A stretch of DNA of 64,000 nt. It comes from CAYYFX01 sp964571855 (GTDB taxonomy: Bacteria; ARS69). Numbering within the stretch: the stretch's first letter is position 1; every line of letters starts with the position of its first letter. A program made the translations under genes and the position numbers. Of the stretch, positions 1-9,135 are shown piece by piece. The notes below the pieces were generated by a model. The model worked only from the letters and a program-made list of their open reading frames with translations, did no database searches and was not told the DNA's origin. The stretch is from contig CAZNDO010000001.1 in the NCBI GenBank assembly GCA_964571855.1, positions 248,001-312,000 on the forward strand, given 5' to 3'.

Positions 1-2824
1 CGACAAGTGTGTTGGCAGAAACTCTCAGCGTCTCCGGCTGCGCCGTGGTTCCGAGGCAGAATCCGAACTTCCCGCCAGCGTTCTCGACGACGACGGCCGC
101 GCCGCCTGCGGGACCCTCCATGCCCGCCAGGCGAATCGTGTTCTCCTCGATCGTGGCATCGAGGACGTCGTTGATCACGATCCCGTCCCTGCCCGACAGT
201 ACATCCAAGGTCGCCGTACCCGTCGTATCCCGGAAGACGGAGCAGCGCCGGATCTCCGGTCCCCAAGTGAAGGAACTCTTCATCCAGATGCCGCGGTCCT
301 TGAAGTGGTGGATCCGGCAGTCCTCGATCACGGCGTCGCCGTAGTGGAGGGAGAGCGGGGTGGCCGCGTAGCCGATGTCCGCGAAGCGCAGCAGGTGCAT
401 CGACGCACCCGCCGAGATCCAGTCGAAGAAGATCCCACCCCACTCGTCTCCGGCGGTCGTCTCGGTGTCTCCCGGGATCTCCACGGGCTCGAAGCGGATC
501 GGGGAGAAGGAGTCCGCGACGCCATGCAGCCTCCCATGCACGACGAGATCGACCCTTCCGGCATGCAGGAGCGCGCCCGGGGAACCGATGTCCGAGCCGG
601 TTCGCGTGACGGGCGCCGCCTTGATCACGCTGCCCGGCGTCAGGATCCAAGCGCCTCCATACGGGAGGTAGACATCCGTGGAGTCCAGGACGATGTGGCA
701 GTCCTGGACGATGTTCGAGAACGTGACACCGTCGAGCGAGGGGGCACCGGTCTGCCGAATGGCGATGCCCTGCGTCGCGTCCCGGATCTCGGTCCCCTTG
801 ATGAAGGAGTTCGTGGTGAACCCGTAGCCGGACGGCGCCGCGGCAAGGTCGAAGAGGACGCCAGCCCAGTCCCCGGCCTGTCCGCTCGCTGCGCCGAAGG
901 TCATGTCCTGCAGCGCATCTCCCTGTGCGTCCAGACTGCCTTGCACGATGATCTCGACCCTCGCCGCGTCTCGTCCCTGGTTGGCGGCGTCGGGGTACTC
1001 CGCTGCCACGCTCAGCAGCCCGGCCAGCTCCCACGACTCGCCACTGCCGACCTTGATGTCCCGGTCCAGCAGGACGTCGGGGTTGCCGGCGGTGACGTCC
1101 GTGACCGTCAGGTGTAGGAGGTCGGCACGCCCCCCGACGAGGGCGATCGGCTGATCGGCTCCCTGGATCTCCACATGCTCGAGCCGGCTGTCGAGTCCGG
1201 CGGAAAAGCGGATGCCGCCCCACTCACCAGCACCGCCGCCCCCGCGGTAGGGCGCGAATCTGATGGGGTCGTATGCCGTGCCGACGGCGATGAGCCGCCC
1301 GCTCACGATCAGGTCCACCTTCTCCGAGCCGGCGCCTGCCTCCGCGAGGATCCGCGTACCCGGCTCGATGGTCAGCGTCTTCCCCGCCTGCACCTCGAAG
1401 TCCGAGTCCAAGTAGACCAGTCCCGACCACGTCACGTCCGTGCCCTTCAGCGTGTCCGCGATCGCGTGGCCCGTCCGCACCCAGACCTCGTAGTCGTCGT
1501 CCGACCCGGCCACCGGGAAGTCGTCGTCCGCGCTGATCCAAGCGACGCGAACCGTGTCTCCCCGCGCAACGTAGACCGGCCGCCCGGAGGTGGTTCGCCG
1601 TTCCGGCACCACCTCGGTGGGCGTCGACCAACTGTCGGGATTCATCGGGCTCCGCGAGAACGTGTGGTAGATGCGCGTCGTGTCGTCGGGCGCCCACGCC
1701 TGCCCAACCTCGTTGGGCCCGCCTCGCGGCTCTTGGTACATCACGTGGAACGTTCCGGATCCGCCGTCGACGAACAACGTCACTCCGCGCGACTGCACTC
1801 CGTCATCCGGCGACACCTGGACGGGGTCTTCCCAGTCGAAGGGGGTCACCGAGAGGTCGAGCCGGCTGAGGAAGACCTCCACGATCCCGGTGGCAGAGTC
1901 CGGCGCCACGAACGAGTAGTAGAGGTACGGTCCCGGCAGGAGCGCCACATCGCTCTCGTCCAGGCCGAGGTCGGGCTCCAGCAATGCCGGCGTCCATTCG
2001 TGAATCACCGACTCCGAGAGCGACCATTGCTGACCTGCCCCCGGGTAGAACCCGTGGAGGTCCACGAGCGACGTGGTGCCGCCGGACGATCGCGTTCCGA
2101 AGAAGTGCACGAGGCCCGTGTCATCGACGACGAAGTCGAGTACTGCGGCGGTTCCGGACGCGAGCACGAGCGACTCGTCATCCCACAGACTGTCGGCGAT
2201 GGCGGTCGACTTCCGGCTGTAATGGACGGCGCCGGACCTGCGCCACATGACGTGGAGGGTGTCCGTCGCGCCGCTCTGCAGGAACAGTTCCGGGCTCAAG
2301 CTCGCGATGTCCGGGTCGCCGACGAGGAAGGACAGCGAGTCCGAGCTCCAGTGTGGGCCGTTCCGGTGCTTGTAGCCGATGAATGGTCCGGTACCCGTCC
2401 CGCGGGGATGCGGCCGGACCTCGGACACGAGGTGGATGTCGCCACCGCTGTCCTCCACGAGGTGGTGATCGGTAGAGGACCGATGGGACCCTCCCAGTCC
2501 CTCTTCGATGTTCGTGAAGAGTTCGCGACGCGTCCATGCGGATTCCCACGTGGAATCCGGATGCAGGCGCACGTAGTAGCCCCGGCCCCACGTGTTCGCC
2601 TCAAACTCATTGTCCCACACGCGCACGACAAGGTGCATCGCGACATCGGCGGTTCGCCCCGGCTGCGCGCGCTCGGGAATCGCTCCGTAGTCCGGAAGGG
2701 CGGTGTCCGTCACCTGGATGCGCGGCTCCCAGAGCCAGCTGGCGCTCGCCACGGAAACGACGGCCAGAACAACGACCGCCACAAGAGCCAACCGGCGGGG
2801 CCAGCGAACTACTGATGTCCACAT
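1..2824 (-). CDS. Exported right-handed beta-helix surface protein, 3' end cut by window edge
   Basis: The minus-strand frame is open from an ATG at 2824 to the left edge without a stop (about 941 codons), so the C-terminus lies outside. AGGAGGTAGG just upstream of the ATG is a strong ribosome binding site and fixes the start. Residues 1-28 are a signal peptide (Arg-rich n-region, Leu/Val core, ASA end). Residues about 30-440 look like a beta-propeller or sialidase-like fold: repeated Trp/His/Phe-rich strands such as 'LHVMWRRSG' and 'FHVMYQEP'. From about 480 onward a parallel beta-helix begins, with a recurrent module built on 'W-[GA]-G-[IV]-x-F' (GEWGGIRF, GDWAGVLF, DEWGGIFF), each followed by 'v.i.ga' strands, as in other exported beta-helix proteins. 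It is probably cell-surface or secreted and may carry the C-terminal sorting module seen in four other proteins here. GC content looks lower than in the housekeeping genes. Ligand unknown. Confidence 0.85.
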   Translation of the reverse strand, partial: MWTSVVRWPRRLALVAVVVLAVVSVASASWLWEPRIQVTDTALPDYGAIPERAQPGRTADVAMHLVVRVWDNEFEANTWGRGYYVRLHPDSTWESAWTRRELFTNIEEGLGGSHRSSTDHHLVEDSGGDIHLVSEVRPHPRGTGTGPFIGYKHRNGPHWSSDSLSFLVGDPDIASLSPELFLQSGATDTLHVMWRRSGAVHYSRKSTAIADSLWDDESLVLASGTAAVLDFVVDDTGLVHFFGTRSSGGTTSLVDLHGFYPGAGQQWSLSESVIHEWTPALLEPDLGLDESDVALLPGPYLYYSFVAPDSATGIVEVFLSRLDLSVTPFDWEDPVQVSPDDGVQSRGVTLFVDGGSGTFHVMYQEPRGGPNEVGQAWAPDDTTRIYHTFSRSPMNPDSWSTPTEVVPERRTTSGRPVYVARGDTVRVAWISADDDFPVAGSDDDYEVWVRTGHAIADTLKGTDVTWSGLVYLDSDFEVQAGKTLTIEPGTRILAEAGAGSEKVDLIVSGRLIAVGTAYDPIRFAPYRGGGGAGEWGGIRFSAGLDSRLEHVEIQGADQPIALVGGRADLLHLTVTDVTAGNPDVLLDRDIKVGSGESWELAGLLSVAAEYPDAANQGRDAARVEIIVQGSLDAQGDALQDMTFGAASGQAGDWAGVLFDLAAAPSGYGFTTNSFIKGTEIRDATQGIAIRQTGAPSLDGVTFSNIVQDCHIVLDSTDVYLPYGGAWILTPGSVIKAAPVTRTGSDIGSPGALLHAGRVDLVVHGRLHGVADSFSPIRFEPVEIPGDTETTAGDEWGGIFFDWISAGASMHLLRFADIGYAATPLSLHYGDAVIEDCRIHHFKDRGIWMKSSFTWGPEIRRCSVFRDTTGTATLDVLSGRDGIVINDVLDATIEENTIRLAGMEGPAGGAAVVVENAGGKFGFCLGTTAQPETLRVSANTLV

Positions 2825-3077
2825 GATCCTACCTCCTGAACTCGCGAACGAAAGAGGCCGCCGAACGACCCGCTGTCGGCGGACAAACGTCGCCTGGGGC
2901 GATCGCCGGCGCATCACGACGACGCGGTGCGGTCGGAGAACGGTTGTGGGCATGGGACGCACCTCCAGTCGGAGGGACATGGGCCGGACGAATCCGAGCA
3001 CCCGGGGCGCGGACTTGATCCGCATCGTCGGGCGGCAGGCAGGAACAGTGGGGACGTCGCCGAGCAGAGATCAGGCG

Positions 3078-3287
3078 GAGGCGAGGCGAGGCGAGGCGAG
3101 GCGAGGCGAGGCGAGGCGAGGCGAGGCGAGGCNNNNNNNNNNNNNNNNNNNNNNNNNNNNNNNNNNNNNNNNNNNNNNNNNNNNNNNNNNNNNNNNNNNN
3201 NNNNNNNNNNNNNNNNNNNNNNNNNNNNNNNNGAGGCGAGGCGAGGCGAGGCGAGGCGAGGCGAGGCGAGGCGAGGCGAGGCGAGGC
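3078..3287. repeat. GAGGC pentanucleotide tandem repeat interrupted by a 100-N scaffold gap
   Basis: Perfect head-to-tail copies of the 5-mer GAGGC run from 3078 to 3132 and again from 3233 to 3287 (11 copies on each side), in the same phase and orientation. Between them, 3133-3232 is exactly 100 N, the usual placeholder for a gap of unknown length, so the true array may be much longer or shorter. The period is not a multiple of three, and any frame through it reads as a low-complexity Arg/Gly/Glu/Ala polymer, so it is unlikely to be coding. It lies between the starts and ends of two minus-strand genes. Confidence 0.95.
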
Positions 3288-3600
3288 CTGAACGGCGCCA
3301 GAGCGGCGAGCGACAGTCATCAGGTACGTCCTCCTGATGCCTTGGACCTGTGGCAAGTTATCGCGCCACGTGCCCCACGTCAACGATGTTCCTTGGTCGT
3401 GGCATGCGATTGTCCCTGACAAATGTCATCCATGTTTACCTGGGATCCGAGGCACCGAGGACATACCGGGACTGCCGGCTGTTGCATGCATTGGCTTGCG
3501 TGCAAGCCAACTCTCAACGGGACGGAGAGTTCCCCGGTTCGGTGGCAGTTCCCTTCGTGCGCGTCGTCTCGCCGTCCGTCCGGGATGGATCCAGGGCCGC
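3288..3600. other. Gene-free stretch
   Basis: Together with 2825-3077 this flanks the GAGGC tract and makes up the longest gene-free part of the window. Short open frames exist on both strands but none has a ribosome binding site, recognisable domain or sustained codon bias. No tRNA, hairpin terminator or mobile-element end was recognised. The segment around 3330-3540 has visibly lower GC than its surroundings, which fits non-coding or decayed sequence. Confidence 0.6.
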
Positions 3601-4317
3601 CTACGGCACGATCCCCGCGAGGTACCCGTCCCCCAACTGCCGCATCTGCCGCTCGATCCACGACGCGCGCCGCGCCACGTACGGTGAGGGCCGCTCGGCG
3701 TGGAACCGCCGCGGGTTCGGCAGGACCGCGGCCAGCAGGGCCGCCTGCCGCCGCGTCAGGCGCTCCGGCGGCCGGTCGAACAGCACGCGCGCGGCGGCGT
3801 CCACGCCGTACACGCGATCGCCGAACTCCGCCACGTTCACGTACACCTCCAGCACCCGCCGCTTCGGCCACAGCACCTCGATCCACACGGCGAGGTACGC
3901 CTCCATCCCCTTCCGCACCCAGCTCCGCCCGGGCCACAGGAAGAGGTTCTTCGCCACCTGCTGCGTGATGGTGCTGGCCCCGCGCGCCCGCGCCCGCCGC
4001 GGGTTGCGATCCATCGCCTCGCGGATGGACTCGAAGTCGAATCCCCAGTGCTCGGGGAACTTCTGATCCTCCGCCGCCACGACCGCCAACCCCACCGCGG
4101 CCGGGACGCGATCCCATCCGACCCACCGGTAGTGCACGCGCGGGCTCTCCCCCGCCCGCACCGCCTCCACCATCCGCTGCACCATGAACGCGGATGTGAC
4201 CGGCGGCACCCACCGCAACACGAACACGAGCACGACCGGCAGCGCGAGCGCAACCAGGGCGACACGGACCGCGATGCGAATCAGCCGGCGGATCATGCGA
4301 AGGACGTCACTCGACAC
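3601..4317 (-). CDS. mtgA: Monofunctional peptidoglycan glycosyltransferase (GT51)
   Basis: This 238-residue protein is the usual length for MtgA, which polymerises lipid II into glycan strands without a transpeptidase domain. An N-terminal membrane anchor spans about residues 14-35. GT51 motifs are in order: 'AAEDQKF' with catalytic Glu83, 'RGASTITQQVAKN' at 112-124, and 'EVYVNVAEFG' at 157-166 carrying the second conserved Glu. The GTG at 4317 gives a full-length protein, but a downstream ATG at 4296 is also possible because neither has a clear Shine-Dalgarno sequence. It sits 41 bases downstream of msrA on the same strand. The active site is expected on the outer face of the cytoplasmic membrane. 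Family assignment is secure. Confidence 0.95.
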   Translation of the reverse strand: MSSDVLRMIRRLIRIAVRVALVALALPVVLVFVLRWVPPVTSAFMVQRMVEAVRAGESPRVHYRWVGWDRVPAAVGLAVVAAEDQKFPEHWGFDFESIREAMDRNPRRARARGASTITQQVAKNLFLWPGRSWVRKGMEAYLAVWIEVLWPKRRVLEVYVNVAEFGDRVYGVDAAARVLFDRPPERLTRRQAALLAAVLPNPRRFHAERPSPYVARRASWIERQMRQLGDGYLAGIVP

Positions 4318-4358
4318 GGATCGCGGGACGAGGAATGGGTCTCACGGGGACCGCCGCC

Positions 4359-4913
4359 TCAGCCCGCCCCCGCCACCCGCAGCCTCGCCAAGGTCGACGC
4401 CCGGAACTTCGCCAGCTTCGGCGCGATGACCGCGCGGCAGTACCCCTGCGCGGGATTCCGGCGGTAGTAGTCCCGGTGGTACTCCTCCGCCTCGTAGAAC
4501 TCCCCGGCCTCCGCGATCTCCGTGACGATCTCCCCGTCGAAGATCCCCGCGGCGCCGAGTTCCTTCACCAGCGCCTCCGCCGTCCCCCGCTGCGCTGCCG
4601 AGTGCACGAAGATCGCGGAGCGGTACTGCGTGCCCACGTCGGCGCCCTGTCGGTCCCGCGTGGTCGGATCGTGGATCGCGAAGAACACCTCCACGAGATC
4701 CCGGTACGACACCACGTCCGGATCGAACGTCACGCGCACCGCCTCGGCGTGGCCCGTGACGCCGGCGCACACCTGCTCGTACGTGGGGTTCGCGCGCCGC
4801 CCGCCCGTGTAGCCGGACATCACCTCGAGCACGCCGCGGATCTCCAGGTACACCGCTTCCAGGCACCAGAAGCAACCGCCGGCGAGCGTGGCCGTCTCCC
4901 TTCGACCGGTCAT
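4359..4913 (-). CDS. msrA: Peptide-methionine (S)-S-oxide reductase
   Basis: MsrA reduces the S-epimer of methionine sulfoxide in proteins and depends on thioredoxin for recycling. The 184-residue sequence begins its domain with the signature GCFWC at 13-17, where Cys14 is the catalytic residue. It continues with 'SGYTGG' and 'ANPTYEQV', and ends with a probable resolving cysteine in 'QGYC' at Cys159. Length and motif order match single-domain MsrA; there is no fused MsrB. The ATG at 4913 is preceded by GAGGAGGAG, a clear ribosome binding site. Neighbours on the same strand are a DinB-like protein upstream and mtgA downstream, suggesting a loose cell-envelope or stress group rather than a dedicated pathway. 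Confidence 0.96.
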   Translation of the reverse strand: MTGRRETATLAGGCFWCLEAVYLEIRGVLEVMSGYTGGRRANPTYEQVCAGVTGHAEAVRVTFDPDVVSYRDLVEVFFAIHDPTTRDRQGADVGTQYRSAIFVHSAAQRGTAEALVKELGAAGIFDGEIVTEIAEAGEFYEAEEYHRDYYRRNPAQGYCRAVIAPKLAKFRASTLARLRVAGAG

Positions 4914-4980
4914 CGACTCCTCCTCGCGTCGATCGCTTGGATGCCGCCGCCCCCGCGCGGGTTCCGCGCGGCCCCTTCGC

Positions 4981-5517
4981 TCAGCCCGCCACCTTCCGCG
5001 CCGCGGCCTCCGCCTGCGTCAGGTGCCGCTTCTGGTGCGCGGCGATGATCCGGAACGCCGTGTCCACGCGGTACTTCACGCCCGCCGCGAACGGCGACTC
5101 CACGCGCATCGCGGCCAGCGGTCCCTGCGCCTGCTGCAGGCATCCGATCAACTCGCCCTGCAGCCGCTCCCAGTCCGCGAGCACCTCGCTCGCCGGCCGC
5201 GCCGTCGCGGGCACGAAGGGTGCGGTGGTCTTCGTCTTCACCCACGCGGTGGACACCACGGTCTCGATCAGCCAGCCCGCGATGTCCGGCGCGAACCCGG
5301 GCGGCTTCTCCGCCGACGCCTTCGCCAGCGCGTCGCGGAAGCGCGGCAGGAACGCCTCGGTGGTGAGGTTCAGGTGCTGCAGGCACTCGGCCACGGACCA
5401 CCGTCCCGGCCCGGGCCGGCGCACGAAGTCCTCCGCACGCAGCGTGGACGCCACGCGGCGCGCGCGCGCCGAACACTCCTGCAGCGTGCGATCGAGTTCG
5501 GATGCACTCGCGCCCAC
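4981..5517 (-). CDS. DinB/YfiT-like four-helix protein
   Basis: This 178-residue protein has the pattern of the DinB/DUF664 superfamily: an N-terminal helix, then 'RWSVAECLQHL' with a conserved His at 48, and a C-terminal 'AAHQKRHLTQ' that supplies further histidines for the usual three-His metal site. Family members are often thiol-dependent metalloenzymes, such as mycothiol- or bacillithiol-type S-transferases, or are uncharacterised; the substrate cannot be read from sequence. The GTG start at 5517 is preceded by GAAGGA. It lies between the response regulator of the sulfate operon (stop at 5555) and msrA (start at 4913). A second DinB-like gene is at 14405-14950, but the two are not obviously recent duplicates. 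Confidence 0.8.
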   Translation of the reverse strand: MGASASELDRTLQECSARARRVASTLRAEDFVRRPGPGRWSVAECLQHLNLTTEAFLPRFRDALAKASAEKPPGFAPDIAGWLIETVVSTAWVKTKTTAPFVPATARPASEVLADWERLQGELIGCLQQAQGPLAAMRVESPFAAGVKYRVDTAFRIIAAHQKRHLTQAEAAARKVAG

Positions 5518-5554
5518 GGTTCGTTCCTTCGCAGGGATGGTGACGCGCGGCTCG

Positions 5555-6250
5555 CTACTCCGGAAGCTCCGCCGCGCCGTCGGGCGCCAGGAGATACCCC
5601 ACGCCGGCGACCGTCCGAAGATAGCGCGGATCCCCGTCCGCCGGCTCGATCTTCGCGCGCAGCCGGTGCACGAGCTGTTTCAGGAGCGAACGGTCGCCCA
5701 CGCCGCGCACGCCCCAGATTTGGCGGCTGGCCTCGTCGAAGGGCACGGGACGCCCGGCGTTCGCCAGCAGGAACTGGAGGAGCCGCATCTCCAGCCCCGT
5801 GAGGTGCACCGGCCCGCCGCCGCCCACGGCCACGGACTGCGTGGCCGCGTCCACCGCCAGGTGCCCCGCGCGCAGCGTGCCGGGACGGTCCGCGCCGCGC
5901 CGCCGCAGCAGCGCGCGCACGCGCGCCAGCAGCGTGCGCGGGCTGAACGGCTTGCCCAGGTAGTCGTCCGCGCCGAGGTCCAGCCCCTTCACCTGGTCCT
6001 CCTCGGAGGAGCGCACCGTGAGCATCATCACGGGCACGTCGCTCGTCTCGCGGATCGCCCGAAGCGCGTCGAAGCCGTTCCTCCGCGGCATGTTCACGTC
6101 CAGGATCACGAGATCCGGCCGCTCGATGCGGAAGACCTCCAGCGCCGCCTCCCCGTCCGCGGCCTCCAGCACCTGGAACCCCGCCTGCCGCAGCGCGAAC
6201 GCCACGAGACCGAGCAGCTCGACGTCGTCGTCCGCCACCAGGATCCTCAC
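5555..6250 (-). CDS. OmpR-type response regulator, last gene of the sulfate-transport operon
   Basis: A 231-residue two-domain regulator. The receiver domain (1-115) has acidic residues at 7-9, phospho-acceptor Asp51 in 'VILDVNMP', Thr78 and Lys100. The C-terminal winged helix (about 130-225) has the OmpR/PhoB layout with 'LTGLEMRLLQFLLAN' and 'YLRTVAGVGYLL'. The GTG start at 6250 overlaps the stop of the upstream kinase gene as GTGA, so the pair is translationally coupled and is very likely a cognate system. The gene closes a unit that starts with the sulfate importer ATPase. It resembles KdpE-type regulators, but no kdp genes are present. The target promoter is unknown; sulfate or sulfur-assimilation genes are the obvious candidates by position. 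Confidence 0.93.
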   Translation of the reverse strand: MRILVADDDVELLGLVAFALRQAGFQVLEAADGEAALEVFRIERPDLVILDVNMPRRNGFDALRAIRETSDVPVMMLTVRSSEEDQVKGLDLGADDYLGKPFSPRTLLARVRALLRRRGADRPGTLRAGHLAVDAATQSVAVGGGGPVHLTGLEMRLLQFLLANAGRPVPFDEASRQIWGVRGVGDRSLLKQLVHRLRAKIEPADGDPRYLRTVAGVGYLLAPDGAAELPE

Positions 6251-8289
6251 GCCGTCCCCTCCGGCAGGATCACCACGAGCCGCGCGCCGCGCTCACCGGC
6301 GCCGCGCGCCCCGGGATCCGCGTGCAGCCGGCCACCGTGCCGCTCCACGATCGAGCGCGCGATCCACAGCCCCAGTCCCAGCCCGCCCTGCTCCGGCTCG
6401 CCGTCGGCGCGGCGACCGAACCGCTCGAAGATCGTGTCGTCCCCCTCGGGCAGGCCCGGACCGTCGTCCTCCACCCACAGGGTGACGCTCCCGCGCTCCG
6501 CCGCCGCGCCCACGCGCACCACCGTGCCCTCGGGCGCGAACTTGTTCGCGTTCGCCAGCAGGTTGACGAACACCTGCACGAGCCGCGGCGCATCGCCGTC
6601 CACGCGCGGCAGCGACGTCGGCAGCTGCAGCTCCATGCGCTGGCCGCGCTGCTCGAACAGCGGGCGCATGGTCTCCACGGCCTCCTCCAGCACGTCGTCC
6701 AGCGCCACCGGTCGCCGGCGGATCGCGTCCTCGCCCGCCTCCAGCCGTGCGCTCTCCAGCAGGTTGTCCACGAGGCGCGTGAGCCGCACGGCCCCGCGCT
6801 CCAGCGACTGCACGAGCCGCTGCGTCTCCTCCGGGCGCAGCGAGTCCAGCCGGTCGCGCAGCATCTCCAGCGACGCCAGCTGCGCCGCGAGCGGCGTGCG
6901 GAACTCGTGGGTGAGGTTCGCGAGCACGGCGTCGCGCAGCCGGCGCCCCGCCTCCGCGTCGCTCTCCTCGTGCACGAGCTGGATCTGCCGTCCCTCCACC
7001 GGCGCGGCGCTCGTGATCACCACGGTACGCCTTCCGCCGCCACCGGCCACCGCCACGTGCTCCACCGCACGCGCCGACGCCCCCGCACGCGCCTCCAGGA
7101 TGGGGCACGAGTCCTCGCACGGCGGCCGGCCGTCCGCGCCGACGGCGCCGAGCACGTCGCCGCAGAAGCGCCCCGCCGCGGCCTCGGTCGTGGTGCCCAG
7201 GAGCTGCGCGAGGTGCGGGTTCAGGTAGCGCACGCGGCGGTCCCCGTCCACGTCGAAGACACCCTCGTGCATCCCCGCCAGCACCGCCTCGGACTCCGCC
7301 CGGCTCTGCCGCAACCGCGCCGACGTCTCCCGCAGCGACACGCGCATGTCCTCCATCGTGCGCGCGAGCGTGCCCACCTCGCCGCCCGGCCCCGCGGGCA
7401 CCGGCGTCTCCAGGTCGCCGAGGCCGATGCGCTCCGCCGCGCGCCCCAGCCGCTCCAGCGGCGCGGCGAGCGTGCGGGCCAACGCGAACGACGCCACCAC
7501 CGCGATCACCAGGACCACGAGCGCGATGCGCCGCACCTCCGCCACCCAGGCCCGCTCCGCGAGCCGCGCGTGCGACGCCGGCGCCTCGGCCAGCACGACC
7601 GCCGCGATCTCCCCCGCGCTGCGCAGCGGGGCCGCGGCCACGAACGCCTCGTCCGCGAGCGCCGCGGCGGATCGCCCCTCGCGCAGCGCCTCCTCGAGGA
7701 CCGGCGAGCGCGGGCCGAAGGGAAGCGCCGCCGCCGCGTCGCGCGCGAGGACCGACACCTGGGTGCCCGAGGCCGCGCCCTCGGCGGGGTCCAGGGCGAG
7801 GGACGCGATCACGGTCGCTCCCGGCCGGTCCGGCACGTCCTCGAACGCCGCGGCCTCGATCCGGCCGTCCTCCGTGACGCGAAGCGCCGTGCGCACGCGC
7901 CCCGCGGCGAGCGCCACCGCGCCCGGTGGCGGAGGATCGCCGGCGGACGCTGCGATCGACCCGTCCACCACCACCGCGGCGGACGACAGGCCCGCGCCGC
8001 TGCGGTAGGTCTCGAGGAACGCTCCTTCCTCCGCGCGGGCGTCCCGCTCCAGCAGCCGGCGCAGGGTGGGACGTTCGGACAGGACGCGCGCCGCCGCGGC
8101 CGCATCGTCCGCGGCGCGCGCCGCCGACTCCGCCACCCGTCCGGTCTCCCGCAGCGCCGCGGACAGCGCCTGCTGCTCCGCGATCTGCCGCAGCACCCGC
8201 GTGGCCGACGCCGTCAACGCCAGGACCGTGAGCGCCACGAGCGTGACGCCCAGGAGGACCAGCCCCACCCCCAACCGCGGTGCGCGCAC
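6247..8289 (-). CDS. Membrane histidine kinase with extracytoplasmic sensor, HAMP and Cys-containing PAS domain
   Basis: The start is taken as the GTG at 8289, because AAAGGAG lies just upstream and the frame before it overlaps the preceding permease gene. The 680-residue protein has TM1 at 7-27, an extracytoplasmic region of about 220 residues, TM2 at 254-271, HAMP at 270-323, PAS at 328-440, HisKA with His461 in 'LTHEFRTPLA', and a HATPase domain from about 560 to 678 with N-box 'NLLANANKF' and 'GLGLGLWIARS'. The PAS domain carries three cysteines (376, 391, 395) in a C-x14-C-x3-C-P arrangement, seen in a subset of PAS sensors and possibly redox- or metal-responsive. It starts 14 bases after cysW ends and its stop overlaps the regulator start. 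Its signal is unknown; sulfate availability or redox state is inferred from context. Confidence 0.92.
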   Translation of the reverse strand: MRAPRLGVGLVLLGVTLVALTVLALTASATRVLRQIAEQQALSAALRETGRVAESAARAADDAAAAARVLSERPTLRRLLERDARAEEGAFLETYRSGAGLSSAAVVVDGSIAASAGDPPPPGAVALAAGRVRTALRVTEDGRIEAAAFEDVPDRPGATVIASLALDPAEGAASGTQVSVLARDAAAALPFGPRSPVLEEALREGRSAAALADEAFVAAAPLRSAGEIAAVVLAEAPASHARLAERAWVAEVRRIALVVLVIAVVASFALARTLAAPLERLGRAAERIGLGDLETPVPAGPGGEVGTLARTMEDMRVSLRETSARLRQSRAESEAVLAGMHEGVFDVDGDRRVRYLNPHLAQLLGTTTEAAAGRFCGDVLGAVGADGRPPCEDSCPILEARAGASARAVEHVAVAGGGGRRTVVITSAAPVEGRQIQLVHEESDAEAGRRLRDAVLANLTHEFRTPLAAQLASLEMLRDRLDSLRPEETQRLVQSLERGAVRLTRLVDNLLESARLEAGEDAIRRRPVALDDVLEEAVETMRPLFEQRGQRMELQLPTSLPRVDGDAPRLVQVFVNLLANANKFAPEGTVVRVGAAAERGSVTLWVEDDGPGLPEGDDTIFERFGRRADGEPEQGGLGLGLWIARSIVERHGGRLHADPGARGAGERGARLVVILPEGTA

Positions 8290-8303
8290 GCCCGGGACTC
8301 CTT

Positions 8304-9134
8304 TCAGGTCGACCGCGCCCGGCGCCAGGACACGAGACCTTCGGCGGCCAGCGTCCCCATCGCCAGGAACGCCAGCAGCGACGCGGCGGCGAAGGCCGCC
8401 GTCGTGGCGTACTCGTTGTAGAGGATCTCCACGTGGAGCGGAAGCGTAACCGTGCGCCCGCGGATGTGCCCCGACACCACGGACACCGCGCCGAACTCCC
8501 CCATGGCCCGGGCGGCGCACAGCAGCGTCCCGTAGGAGAGCGCCCACCGGATCTTCGGCAGGCTCACGTGGAAGAAGGTGCGCCAGGGTCCCGCGCCCAG
8601 CGTGAGCGCGGCGCGCTCCTCCTCGCTGCCCTGCGCCTCGAGCAACGGGATCAGCTCCCGCGCGATGATCGGCGACGTGACGAACAGCGTGGCCAGCACG
8701 ATGGCCGGCGTGGCGAACACGATCTTGATGTCGTGCGCCTGGAGCCATGGCCCGAGGAATCCGTGCGCGCCGAACAGCAGCACGAACAGCATGCCCGAGA
8801 TCACCGGGGACACGCTGAACGGCAGGTCGATCAGCGTCACGAGCACGGACTTGCCGGGGAACCGGAACTTCGTGACCGCCCACGCCGCGGCCAGCCCGTA
8901 CACGAGGTTCAGCGGCACCGCGATCGCGGCCACGGTGAGCGTGAGCCGGATGGCGGACCTCGCCGTGGGCTCGGCCAGCGCCGCCGCCCACACGCCGATC
9001 CCCTCGCGGAACGCCTTCGCGAACACGAGGACGAGCGGAAGCAGGAGGAACGCCAGCAGGAACGCCACCGCGGTGAGGATGAGCGCCGCGCGGACGAGCG
9101 GCGGCTCGGTCAGGTGCGGCGCGCGCGGTCCCAC
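8304..9134 (-). CDS. cysW: Sulfate/thiosulfate ABC transporter permease CysW
   Basis: This 276-residue inner-membrane permease has the six-helix MetI-like fold. The EAA loop that contacts the ATPase is visible in the region 'EERAALTLGAGPWRTFF..SLPKIRWAL'. The run 'ARAMGEFGAVSVVSGHI' is characteristic of CysW-type sulfate permeases. The GTG start at 9134 follows the cysT stop by one base (TGAcGTG), so the two permease subunits are co-translated. It would form the membrane channel with CysT, served by the CysA fusion and the sulfate-binding protein encoded just upstream. The gene is followed after 14 bases by the histidine kinase, which is unusual for a sulfate importer operon. Confidence 0.95.
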   Translation of the reverse strand: MGPRAPHLTEPPLVRAALILTAVAFLLAFLLLPLVLVFAKAFREGIGVWAAALAEPTARSAIRLTLTVAAIAVPLNLVYGLAAAWAVTKFRFPGKSVLVTLIDLPFSVSPVISGMLFVLLFGAHGFLGPWLQAHDIKIVFATPAIVLATLFVTSPIIARELIPLLEAQGSEEERAALTLGAGPWRTFFHVSLPKIRWALSYGTLLCAARAMGEFGAVSVVSGHIRGRTVTLPLHVEILYNEYATTAAFAAASLLAFLAMGTLAAEGLVSWRRARST

Positions 9135-9135
9135 G

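Noticed and set aside
3078..3287. CRISPR array or coding repeat
   Set aside because: The unit is only 5 bases with no spacers, and a pentamer shifts reading frame each copy; it is a simple sequence repeat.
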